Shown: positions 52,483 to 60,193 of the stretch, one piece after another | Position numbering within the stretch: position 1 is the stretch's first letter | How the letters are laid out: each line of letters begins with the position of its first letter | NCBI RefSeq assembly: GCF_900099995.1 | Contig: NZ_FNCZ01000002.1 | Location: 372,001 to 436,000, forward strand | Source: Winogradskyella thalassocola | GTDB lineage: Bacteria > Bacteroidota > Bacteroidia > Flavobacteriales > Flavobacteriaceae | Direction: 5' to 3' | Length of the DNA: 64,000 nucleotides | Position numbers and translations under genes: made by a program | The notes under the pieces: model-generated | What the model was told of the DNA's origin: nothing | Database searches by the model: none | Seen by the model: the letters and a program-made list of their open reading frames with translations, nothing else

Positions 52483-53625
52483 ATGGAATTACAATACGAT
52501 TATATTATATTGGGAGCAGGTGCTTCGGGCTTACTGTTGGCATACCGCATGTCGCAAGATCTTTTTTTTGATGATAAATCTATTTTAATAATAGACCAAA
52601 CAAAAGATAAGGGCAACGATAGAACTTGGTGCTTTTGGGAAGAAGGGATAGGAGAATGGGATGATCTCTTAGTTAAAACATGGAGTAATATTTACTTTGG
52701 AAGTGATGCATTTTCTAAAACCATTTCTATTTCTCCATTTCATTACAAAATGATTAGAAGTGAAGTCTTTTATGGCTCACTTTGGAAAAGTATAAACTCT
52801 AAATCTAATTTTAGTTTTATTGAAGAAGAAGTCGATAGTTTTTCGGAATTAAAAACAGGTGTTGAAGTCGTCACAAAAAGTGAGAATTATTTGGGGTCAA
52901 AACTCTTCAATAGTATACCAGACCCAGAGGTTTATAAATTGCAAAATAGGTATCCTTTAATGCATCAGCATTTTGTAGGTTGGTTTGTAAAAACAAAAGC
53001 CGATTCATTCGATGACTCTGAGGCCACATTCATGGATTTTTCAGTACCACAAAAGGGCAATACACGTTTTATGTATGTGCTGCCGATTGATAAAAAAACA
53101 GCCTTATTTGAATATACATTATTTTCAAAAGAGTTGTTGGAACTTTCTGATTATGAGGATTCTATTAAAAATTACTTAAAGAATAAAAACATATTAGATT
53201 ACGAAATTGTTGAAAAAGAAAAAGGGGTTATTCCTATGACATCTTTTAAGTTTAACGACTTAAATTCTGAACACATATTAAATATTGGAACAGCTGGTGG
53301 TTGGACAAAAGCGAGTACGGGTTATACCTTTATGAACACATCAAAAAAAACAAAAGACCTTGTGTCTTTTTTGAAAAAAGACGGTGACTTATCTAAGTTT
53401 GATAGAGCTACAAAATATAGATTTTACGATTTAATATTTTTAGATGTTTTAGCAAATCATAATCATGAAGGAGCAGCACTTTTTTCTTCCATGTTTAAAA
53501 AGGCAGATGTTAAAACTATATTTAAGTTTTTAGACGAAGATTCTACGTTTTTAGAAGATTTAAGAATCATTTTGTCGGTTCCGCCTAAACGATTTATTCA
53601 AGCCTTTTTAAAACGACTATTTTAA
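52483..53625 (+). CDS. crtY: Lycopene beta-cyclase
   Basis: A 380-residue FAD/NAD(P)-dependent lycopene cyclase of the CrtY type, which closes the beta rings of lycopene to give beta-carotene. The dinucleotide-binding motif is YIILGAGASGLLLAYRM, followed by the cyclase signature DRTWCFWE. Later motifs include FMDFSVPQ, FMYVLPIDKKTALFEYTLFS (residues ~196-215), GVIPMT and IGTAGGWTKASTGYTF. Most flavobacteria make yellow carotenoids this way. No other carotenoid gene is in the window, so the pathway must be split. It follows two patatin genes at 66 bp and may share their transcript. Confidence 0.92.
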   Translation: MELQYDYIILGAGASGLLLAYRMSQDLFFDDKSILIIDQTKDKGNDRTWCFWEEGIGEWDDLLVKTWSNIYFGSDAFSKTISISPFHYKMIRSEVFYGSLWKSINSKSNFSFIEEEVDSFSELKTGVEVVTKSENYLGSKLFNSIPDPEVYKLQNRYPLMHQHFVGWFVKTKADSFDDSEATFMDFSVPQKGNTRFMYVLPIDKKTALFEYTLFSKELLELSDYEDSIKNYLKNKNILDYEIVEKEKGVIPMTSFKFNDLNSEHILNIGTAGGWTKASTGYTFMNTSKKTKDLVSFLKKDGDLSKFDRATKYRFYDLIFLDVLANHNHEGAALFSSMFKKADVKTIFKFLDEDSTFLEDLRIILSVPPKRFIQAFLKRLF

Positions 53626-53692
53626 TTCAGATTTTAAAAAGGATATTACAATATAATAGGATGTGCTACTTGTTTTCTTTGCATGAGTTCCT

Positions 53693-53932
53693 TTAAGTAC
53701 CAGAATATACTTGTCCTCTATGGGGTTTCAAAGAGTCTCTTATCGGTTTCATTTTTGCTTCATCTACGACCAAAAAAGCTAAACTATGCATGTCACTTAA
53801 GGTTTCTACACCAGTAATAGTGATGTCTAAGTTGTTGATTTCAATATATTCCTTTAGGTGTATGAGGTGATGTTCTGCTGTTTTTTGTCCTGCAGGTCCT
53901 CTAAAATCCCAAATCAATTTTAATTTTCGCAT
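53693..53932 (-). CDS. Small conserved-looking protein of unknown function
   Basis: A 79-residue cytoplasmic protein with an alpha/beta ferredoxin-like pattern: strand KLIWDFRG, helix GQKTAEHHLIHLKEYI, strand ITITGVETL, then DMHSLAFLVVDEAKMKPI and a basic tail. No family name can be given. The composition and codon use are those of the neighbouring genes. It lies on the opposite strand to lycopene cyclase, 51 bp from the next minus-strand gene. Confidence 0.7.
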   Translation of the reverse strand: MRKLKLIWDFRGPAGQKTAEHHLIHLKEYIEINNLDITITGVETLSDMHSLAFLVVDEAKMKPIRDSLKPHRGQVYSGT

Positions 53933-53983
53933 GGCTTAAATTCTGTTGTTTCTGTTAAAAGTTAAATTCGTCCTGATGTTAGA

Positions 53984-54433
53984 CTAACCAATAGAAATTC
54001 CTTGTTCAACAAAATTTTTAAAATTACTCATATAAGTTTCGGTCTGTTTCTTAAATAGACTTGGCATTAAAAACAGCATTACACTCATTTTGAAACTTGT
54101 GGGCTGACATTCTGTTTTAGAAATCCATTGTGTAGCGTTGTTTTCAATAACTTTAAAGTAATTCTCCTGAATATTTCGAACACCATTTGTTGTGTAGGTA
54201 ACGTGTAATTCATTCGGGAGTTGTTGTTTTGTAACCGTTTCTATCACTTCCATTTTACGTTTCCCAAAACTAAAGATTAATTTCATTTTTGCACCAAGTT
54301 CACTAGGGTTTCCAGAAATATGTTCAGTGCTTACCAAACCTTCTTGCCAATGTTTTAAGTTGGCAGTAGAATTGTATTTTTTGATAACTTCTGAAATGGA
54401 TTTCTTAATTAGGATTTCATTGGTGTATTCCAT
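53984..54433 (-). CDS. SRPBCC/START-like family protein
   Basis: A 149-residue protein of the SRPBCC fold, which holds a hydrophobic ligand in a deep pocket. The opening EYTNEILIKKSISEVIKKY, then LKHWQEGLVSTEHISG, GAKMKLIFSFGKRKMEVIETV (residues ~47-67) and WISKTECQPTS follow the pattern of polyketide-cyclase/AHSA-like members of this superfamily. There is no catalytic motif to fix a function. It is co-directional with the 79-residue gene 51 bp downstream. Confidence 0.8.
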   Translation of the reverse strand: MEYTNEILIKKSISEVIKKYNSTANLKHWQEGLVSTEHISGNPSELGAKMKLIFSFGKRKMEVIETVTKQQLPNELHVTYTTNGVRNIQENYFKVIENNATQWISKTECQPTSFKMSVMLFLMPSLFKKQTETYMSNFKNFVEQGISIG

Positions 54434-54606
54434 GCTGTTCTGACGATTTTTATAAAAATATAAAAAGCGATGGTGAAATTTAAATCTAATCGATGTTAGA
54501 CGTTTTTAATTGTTAAAATCATCGTAAAATATTACAACTTGTTATTACGGTATGATTTTTACTACGTAACTAGCAGTAATTATTAAAATAATGCCATTTA
54601 ATCCTC

Positions 54607-54636
54607 TTGCTAAATACGCTATTTATGTTACTTTTG
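54607..54636 (+). promoter_or_regulatory. Promoter of the PPIase-MoxR operon (TTG-N19-TACTTTTG)
   Basis: TTG at 54607-54609 is followed after exactly 19 bp by TACTTTTG at 54629-54636, a full match to the Bacteroidota promoter, 50 bp upstream of the start at 54687. It likely drives all four genes to 59854. Confidence 0.7.
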
Positions 54637-54686
54637 CTGAGTTTTAAAAGTACGTTATTTATTTTAATACAAATCAAGATTAAATT

Positions 54687-56630
54687 ATGAAACTTAATAT
54701 GAAATGTTTGTTTTTAGTGTTTTTTGCACTAAATTTTTCTTTTTCACAAGATAATGACGCCGTGCTTCTCAAAGTAGATGGAGAGCCAATCATGGCTTCA
54801 GAATTTTTAAGAGTCTATAATAAAAATTTAGATTTAGTTCAAGATGAAAGTCAGAAGGATATTGATGGTTATTTAAAATTATTTACAGAATATCAATTAA
54901 AACTAAAAGAAGCTAAACGTCTGAAGTTAGATGAAGATAAAAACTACCAACGCGAATTTTCTAGATATAAGAAACAGTTAATTAGTAATTATATTTCAGA
55001 GAATAAAGTAACTGAACACTTGGTGAATGAGGCATATGACCGTAGTAATTTAGATATTAATGCGTCACATATTTTAGTGCGTCTAGATCCATCAGTAAAA
55101 GATACTTTAAATGCATACAACGAGGTGTTAGCTTTAAGAAATCGTGTGTTAGAAGAGGGGTTTGATAAAGTTAAAGCAGAAATGCATAACGGAAATACAA
55201 TCTTTCTTGAAGACTTAGGTTATTTCTCAGCGTTTAAAATGGTTTACGATTTTGAAACAGCAGCTTACAATACGAAAGCTGGTGAGATTTCAATGCCTTT
55301 CCGAACTCAGTTTGGTTATCATGTGGTCAAAGTTAATGATAGACGACCATCTAGAGGTACTATAACAGTAGCACATATAATGGTGAATTTAAATCCGAAA
55401 GATTCACTAGCTAATCCGGAAGGTCGTATTAATGACATCTATAAAAAACTAAATCAAGGCGAAAGTTTCGATGCTTTAGCGAAACAATTTTCAGAGGATA
55501 AAAGTTCAGCTAGAGAAGGAGGGAAAATAGCACCTTTTAAAAGTGGTCAATTAAGTTCTGCGGAATTTGAAGATACCGCTTTTGCTTTAAAAAATGATGG
55601 GGATGTAAGCAAGCCGTTTAAATCTGCTTATGGTTGGCATATTGTAAAGCGAATTGAGCTTCAGCCAATTGAACCATTAGAAAACGTAAAGGATGCTTTT
55701 GAGTCAAAAGTGAAAAGAGATTCAAGGTCTAAATTAATTCAAGAAGCGTTAATCACTAAGCTAACGGATAAATATAAAATAACTTATAATTCTGAGGCTA
55801 AGTCTTATTTTACGTCTATACTTTCTAATGAGTTCTATAGTCGTACCTGGAGTTTACCTGCAGATTTTAAGGTCAATGAAACTTTGTTTTCTATAAATAA
55901 GACTGCTTTTACTTATGAAGATTTTGGAAAACATTTAGTAAATGCACAACGTATTTATTCAGGTAAAACGATTCCTTTCCAAACTATTATCGATAAAGAG
56001 TTCGATAGCTATTTTGAAAAATCAATTCTTCAATACAGAGAAGATAATTTAGAAGTAGAGAATATAGAGTATGCAAATATTTTAAAAGAATATAGAGATG
56101 GGCTATTGTTGTTCGATTTAATGGAAAATGAGGTTTGGAACAAAGCTTCTAAAGATTCTACAGGTATTGAAACGTATTATAGCAAAAATCAATCTAATTA
56201 TCAATGGACAGAGCGAATTGAAGTGATTATGGCATCATCTGCAGATAAATCTCAAATGAAGAAAATCCTTAAAATGATGAAAAAAGGTGAATCTGAAGAT
56301 GCTATTAAAAATAAATTAAACACTAGCGATAAGCAGAACGTTATCTTTACAAAAGGGACTTATACATTAGATAATCCTATTCTGCCATCAAATCTCGAAG
56401 CTAAAAAAGGTATTTCAGAGATTTATAAACATAATGAAGCATTTCACGTTATTAATGTCGTAGAGGTTTTACCAGCAGGACAAAAAACATTGGAAGAAGC
56501 TAAAGGAAACGTTATTAATGACTACCAAACCGAAATAGAGACCAATTGGATTAATGAGTTATACAATCGCTTCAAAATAGAAGTAAACCAAGAAACACTT
56601 AAGGCAGTTAAAGCTGAAATTGGAAACTAA
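54687..56630 (+). CDS. Periplasmic parvulin-type peptidyl-prolyl isomerase, two PPIase domains
   Basis: A 647-residue folding factor with a signal peptide (cleavage after FSFSQ, residue 21). After an N-terminal SurA-like helical region (~22-120), two parvulin (PpiC) domains follow at ~125-230 (ASHILVRLDPS ... FRTQFGYHVVKV) and ~231-335 (VAHIMVNLNPKDS ... FKSAYGWHIVKR). Residues ~340-647 are a further, mostly helical domain. The layout fits PpiD/SurA-class chaperones that help outer-membrane proteins fold. A complete promoter lies 50 bp upstream, and two related genes follow at 10 bp and with overlap. Confidence 0.93.
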   Translation: MKLNMKCLFLVFFALNFSFSQDNDAVLLKVDGEPIMASEFLRVYNKNLDLVQDESQKDIDGYLKLFTEYQLKLKEAKRLKLDEDKNYQREFSRYKKQLISNYISENKVTEHLVNEAYDRSNLDINASHILVRLDPSVKDTLNAYNEVLALRNRVLEEGFDKVKAEMHNGNTIFLEDLGYFSAFKMVYDFETAAYNTKAGEISMPFRTQFGYHVVKVNDRRPSRGTITVAHIMVNLNPKDSLANPEGRINDIYKKLNQGESFDALAKQFSEDKSSAREGGKIAPFKSGQLSSAEFEDTAFALKNDGDVSKPFKSAYGWHIVKRIELQPIEPLENVKDAFESKVKRDSRSKLIQEALITKLTDKYKITYNSEAKSYFTSILSNEFYSRTWSLPADFKVNETLFSINKTAFTYEDFGKHLVNAQRIYSGKTIPFQTIIDKEFDSYFEKSILQYREDNLEVENIEYANILKEYRDGLLLFDLMENEVWNKASKDSTGIETYYSKNQSNYQWTERIEVIMASSADKSQMKKILKMMKKGESEDAIKNKLNTSDKQNVIFTKGTYTLDNPILPSNLEAKKGISEIYKHNEAFHVINVVEVLPAGQKTLEEAKGNVINDYQTEIETNWINELYNRFKIEVNQETLKAVKAEIGN

Positions 56631-56640
56631 TTCATAATTT

Positions 56641-57492
56641 TTGAAACATTTTTTATACATATTCAGTATTTGTTTGCTTTTTACTAGCTGCGACTTATTT
56701 AAAAAGTCTGATGGTCAAAACCCAGTGGCCAGAGTTAATGAGAGTTTTCTTTATAGGGATGACATTAAGGATGTGGTTCCAAAAGGCACTTCTAAAGAAG
56801 ATAGTACCTTAATGGTAAACGCTTATATTAATCGTTGGGCGAGACGCTTACTTTTAATGGATGGTGCATTAGTGAATCTTTCGGAAGAGAAACAAAATGA
56901 ATTCTCTAAATTAGTAGAGCAATATAAAAATGATTTATACACCAAAGCGTATCTAGAAGGCTTGGTTAAGAAAAATATTGATTCTGTAGTGCAACGCGAA
57001 ACAGCACAGTTATTCTACGATAATAATATAGAGTCTTTTAAACTAAACGACGATTTAATTCAGTTTAGATATATAAGTTTACCATTAAATCCGGTTAACT
57101 TAGATACGATTAAAAAACGATTTCAACGCTTCCAATCTAAAGACAAAATGTATTTAGATTCTATTTCTGTTCAGTTTAAGTCGTATTCTTTAAATGATTC
57201 ACTTTGGTTAAAATTAAGTCGTGTAGCAGATAAAATTCCTATTATCAATAATGCGAATAAAAATGAACTGTTAAAAAAAACTAATTTCTTACAGCTCAAA
57301 GATTCATTAAACCTATATTTGATGTTAGTAAACGACGTGCGACTTCAAAACGACTATGCACCTTTGGATTATGTAAATTCGTCGATTAAAAAAATTGTTA
57401 TAAACAAGAGAAAATTAGAGCTCATTAAGCAACTCGAAAATGATATTACAAACGATGCTATTAAACAAAATAAATTCCAAACTTATAATTAA
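56641..57492 (+). CDS. SurA/PpiC-related lipoprotein without clear PPIase motif
   Basis: A 283-residue lipoprotein (lipobox LLFTSC, lipidated Cys17). The frame opens with TTG at 56641; an in-frame TAA lies just upstream at 56635-56637 and no ATG fits the signal peptide, so the TTG is the true start. The mature part resembles the helical chaperone region of SurA-type proteins (VARVNESFLYRDDIKDVVP, residues ~29-47; INRWARRLLLMDGAL), but the parvulin catalytic domain is absent or strongly decayed. It lies between two PPIase genes, 10 bp after the first, and overlaps the next by 38 bp. It probably acts as a holding chaperone in the same complex. Confidence 0.85.
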   Translation: MKHFLYIFSICLLFTSCDLFKKSDGQNPVARVNESFLYRDDIKDVVPKGTSKEDSTLMVNAYINRWARRLLLMDGALVNLSEEKQNEFSKLVEQYKNDLYTKAYLEGLVKKNIDSVVQRETAQLFYDNNIESFKLNDDLIQFRYISLPLNPVNLDTIKKRFQRFQSKDKMYLDSISVQFKSYSLNDSLWLKLSRVADKIPIINNANKNELLKKTNFLQLKDSLNLYLMLVNDVRLQNDYAPLDYVNSSIKKIVINKRKLELIKQLENDITNDAIKQNKFQTYN

Positions 57493-58894
57493 AGCAACCC
57501 TTTTGGTTGGCTTTATTTCTTTCAACTTTACTAATGCTCAAGAAATCATAAGCGATGAAGTTGTAGAAGTAGAACAAACCAAAGATACTTTAGTAAATAA
57601 AACTAGAATTAAAGCAGATGGAGTTGCCGCTGTTGTTGGTGATTTTATTATTCTAGAATCTGATTTAGATAGAGAAATAGCGCAACTTAAAGCGCAAGGT
57701 GCGGATTTAAAAGACGTAACACGATGTGAGCTTTTTGGAAGTTTATTAGAAAGTAAGTTGTATGCGCATCAAGCCATTCAAGATAGTGTTATTGTAAACG
57801 AATTATATATTAAGTCGCGTACGGAACAGCAAATTCAAGGCATTTTGGCACAAACCAAAGGAGATATGCAAGGTTTATTAGATTTCTATAAGAAAGATTC
57901 TGAACAAGCCTTACGTGATGAGATGTATGAGATTAATAAAAATGGGTATCTCGCGCAAGAAATGAGAACCAAAGTTACTGGAGATATTGAGGTGACACCA
58001 GAAGAGGTTCGTACATTTTTTAATGATATTCCAGTAGACGAACGTCCAATATTTGGAACCGAACTTAAACTGGCTCAAATTGTAATTATTCCAGAGGTAA
58101 CGGAAGAATCTAAACAAGCCGTTATAGATAAGTTGAAAGGATTCAAAAAAGATGTTGAAGAAAACGGATCTAGCTTTACGACTAAAGTATTGTTTTATAC
58201 GGAAGACTCTGCGTCTAAATCTACAGGTGGAAAATATACGTTAAACAGAAATCAGCCTAGAATGGTAAAAGAGTTTAGAGATGTTGCTTTTTCAATGGAA
58301 GAAGGTGAAATTTCGGAACCGTTTGAAACAGATTTTGGATATCATATAATTTTATTAGAAAAAATTAGAGGTCAAGAATACGATGTAAGACACATTTTAA
58401 TTCGCCCAGACCTCACTCAAGAAGCCATTCAAAAAGCTAAAGACGAAATTGATGAAGTGAGAGCAAAGATTGCTGATGGCACATTGACTTTTGCTGAAGC
58501 TGCAAGAGAGTTTAGTGATGAAAAAGAAACTAAGTACGAAGGTGGACAAATGACCAACCCAGTGACACAAGATTTTAATTTTGAATTAACGAGAATAGAG
58601 CCAGAATTGTATGCTCAGATTCAAGATTTAAAGGATGGTGAGATTAGTGAAGTTTTACAAGATGAAGATCGTGTAAATAGAATAAAATTTAAGATTTTAA
58701 CCGTTACAGATCGTATAGATGATCATGAAGCAGATTTTGCAAAAGATTATTTAAAGATTAAAGAATTGGCTTTACAAGACAAGCAAGTTGATGCTATTGC
58801 TAAATGGCAAAAAAAGACTATTGCTGAAACTTACGTTAAGGTTAATGGTGTTTATAAAGATTGTGATTTTCAAAGTAACTGGTTAAAAAAATAA
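57455..58894 (+). CDS. SurA-like peptidyl-prolyl isomerase
   Basis: A folding factor of 479 residues from the ATG at 57455, where a signal peptide begins (LLNKINSKLIIKATLLVGFI, ending FTNAQ); an ATG at 57440 is also in frame. After the N-terminal chaperone region (VAAVVGDFIILESDLDREIAQ, as in SurA, residues ~50-70), a first degenerate and a second good parvulin domain follow (TELKLAQIVIIPEV ... ETDFGYHIILLE; YDVRHILIRPDLT ... EGGQMTNP). It is the SurA equivalent for outer-membrane protein assembly. The start overlaps the previous gene by 38 bp, and moxR follows 6 bp later. Confidence 0.92.
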   Translation: MLLNKINSKLIIKATLLVGFISFNFTNAQEIISDEVVEVEQTKDTLVNKTRIKADGVAAVVGDFIILESDLDREIAQLKAQGADLKDVTRCELFGSLLESKLYAHQAIQDSVIVNELYIKSRTEQQIQGILAQTKGDMQGLLDFYKKDSEQALRDEMYEINKNGYLAQEMRTKVTGDIEVTPEEVRTFFNDIPVDERPIFGTELKLAQIVIIPEVTEESKQAVIDKLKGFKKDVEENGSSFTTKVLFYTEDSASKSTGGKYTLNRNQPRMVKEFRDVAFSMEEGEISEPFETDFGYHIILLEKIRGQEYDVRHILIRPDLTQEAIQKAKDEIDEVRAKIADGTLTFAEAAREFSDEKETKYEGGQMTNPVTQDFNFELTRIEPELYAQIQDLKDGEISEVLQDEDRVNRIKFKILTVTDRIDDHEADFAKDYLKIKELALQDKQVDAIAKWQKKTIAETYVKVNGVYKDCDFQSNWLKK

Positions 58895-58900
58895 TAGAGT

Positions 58901-59854
58901 ATGTCTGATGTTGCAATAATTGAAAATTTTGTAAAAAAATATACGGCACTAAAACAAGAAGTTGCTAAAGTTATTATTGGTCAAGATGACGTTGTAAATC
59001 AAATTTTAATTTCTATTTTCTCAGGTGGTCATTCACTTTTAATCGGAGTTCCAGGACTGGCAAAAACCTTAATGGTAAATACTATTGCACAAGCATTAGG
59101 ATTAAATTTTAAACGTATTCAGTTTACTCCAGATTTAATGCCAAGTGATATTCTTGGTAGTGAAATTTTAGATGAAAACAGACAGTTTAAATTCATAAAA
59201 GGACCAATTTTTTCAAATATTGTCTTAGCAGATGAGATTAACAGAACACCTCCAAAAACGCAAGCCGCTTTATTAGAAGCCATGCAAGAGCGTTCTGTTA
59301 CAGTTGCTGGTCATCAGTATAAATTAAATTTACCTTATTTTGTATTGGCAACTCAAAACCCAATAGAACAAGAAGGAACTTACCCGTTACCAGAAGCGCA
59401 GTTAGACCGTTTTATGTTTGCTATTAATTTAGAATATCCTTCGTTTCAAGAAGAAGTAGATGTAGTAAAAGCTACGACTACAGATGTTCAAATGACAGTA
59501 AATTCTTTGTTTACAGCTCAGGAAATTATTGATTTTCAAAATGTCATTCGTCGTATTCCAGTAGCAGATAATGTTATAGAATATGGAGTTTCTTTAGTCG
59601 CTAAAACGAGACCTAAAGCAGATACTGCTGCTGAGATTGTAAAAGAGTTTGTAGATTGGGGAGCAGGACCAAGAGCCTCTCAGAATTTAATTTTAGCAGC
59701 GAAAACACATGCAGCTACAACTGGTAAGTTTTCTCCAGATATTGAAAACGTTCAAGCCGTAGCAACCGGAATTCTTAGACATAGAATTATTAAAAACTAC
59801 AAAGCAGAAGCAGAAGGTGTTACAGACGAAAAGATCATTCAAAGTCTGTTTTAA
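58901..59854 (+). CDS. MoxR-family AAA+ ATPase
   Basis: A 317-residue cytoplasmic AAA+ ATPase of the MoxR family. Walker A reads GVPGLAKTLM, the Walker B is NIVLADEINRTPPKTQAALLEAMQE (residues ~106-130), sensor 1 lies in VLATQNPIEQEGTYPLPEAQLDRF (~151-174), and the lid domain follows with GAGPRASQNLILAAK. MoxR proteins act as chaperones for complexes with von Willebrand-factor-domain proteins and are usually followed by DUF58 and VWA genes; here no such gene follows. It is the last gene of the PPIase operon, 6 bp after the SurA-like gene, which ties it to protein maturation at the envelope. Confidence 0.94.
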   Translation: MSDVAIIENFVKKYTALKQEVAKVIIGQDDVVNQILISIFSGGHSLLIGVPGLAKTLMVNTIAQALGLNFKRIQFTPDLMPSDILGSEILDENRQFKFIKGPIFSNIVLADEINRTPPKTQAALLEAMQERSVTVAGHQYKLNLPYFVLATQNPIEQEGTYPLPEAQLDRFMFAINLEYPSFQEEVDVVKATTTDVQMTVNSLFTAQEIIDFQNVIRRIPVADNVIEYGVSLVAKTRPKADTAAEIVKEFVDWGAGPRASQNLILAAKTHAATTGKFSPDIENVQAVATGILRHRIIKNYKAEAEGVTDEKIIQSLF

Positions 59855-60193
59855 CCAAAACGTAGCTTAAGATTATATAGCTCAGCCTTTTTTCTAATTT
59901 TATTGAAGTCTTTTGTTTGTTGATTTATATCTCTATCAAATGCGTGTTTTCACAATTTATATCTCCTTAAAAGCTGAATTTTAATTCATACTTATTCTAA
60001 ATAATAAAACGGGCTCACTTTGCACTTAAGGGGCTTGTTGTTAGGTTTTTACGTGATTATGTTGTGATAATTAAAATTAATTATACGATATATTTTAAGA
60101 ATAGTCAATAATGTTACATATATCTAAAATGTGTAGATTTGTTTCGGTTAAAAAAAAATGTAAAAACATTCAAAGAATTCTATTATATATTAT
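59855..60193. other. 339-bp non-coding spacer between moxR and acnB
   Basis: I see no gene, tRNA or hairpin terminator here. Open frames are under 15 codons. The right end holds the acnB promoter element at 60134-60141, and an ATGTTACATA-type sequence just before it (near 60111) resembles the GTTACA copies before the 9907 fiber gene. Confidence 0.6.
60134..60141 (+). promoter_or_regulatory. -7 promoter element (TAGATTTG) for acnB
   Basis: TAGATTTG matches TAnnTTTG and lies 52 bp upstream of the acnB start. The -33 region carries no TTG at 19-21 bp. Confidence 0.45.

Noticed and set aside
59855..60193. tRNA or small RNA in the moxR-acnB spacer
   Set aside because: No cloverleaf or conserved hairpin could be found by eye; only the acnB promoter element is supported.
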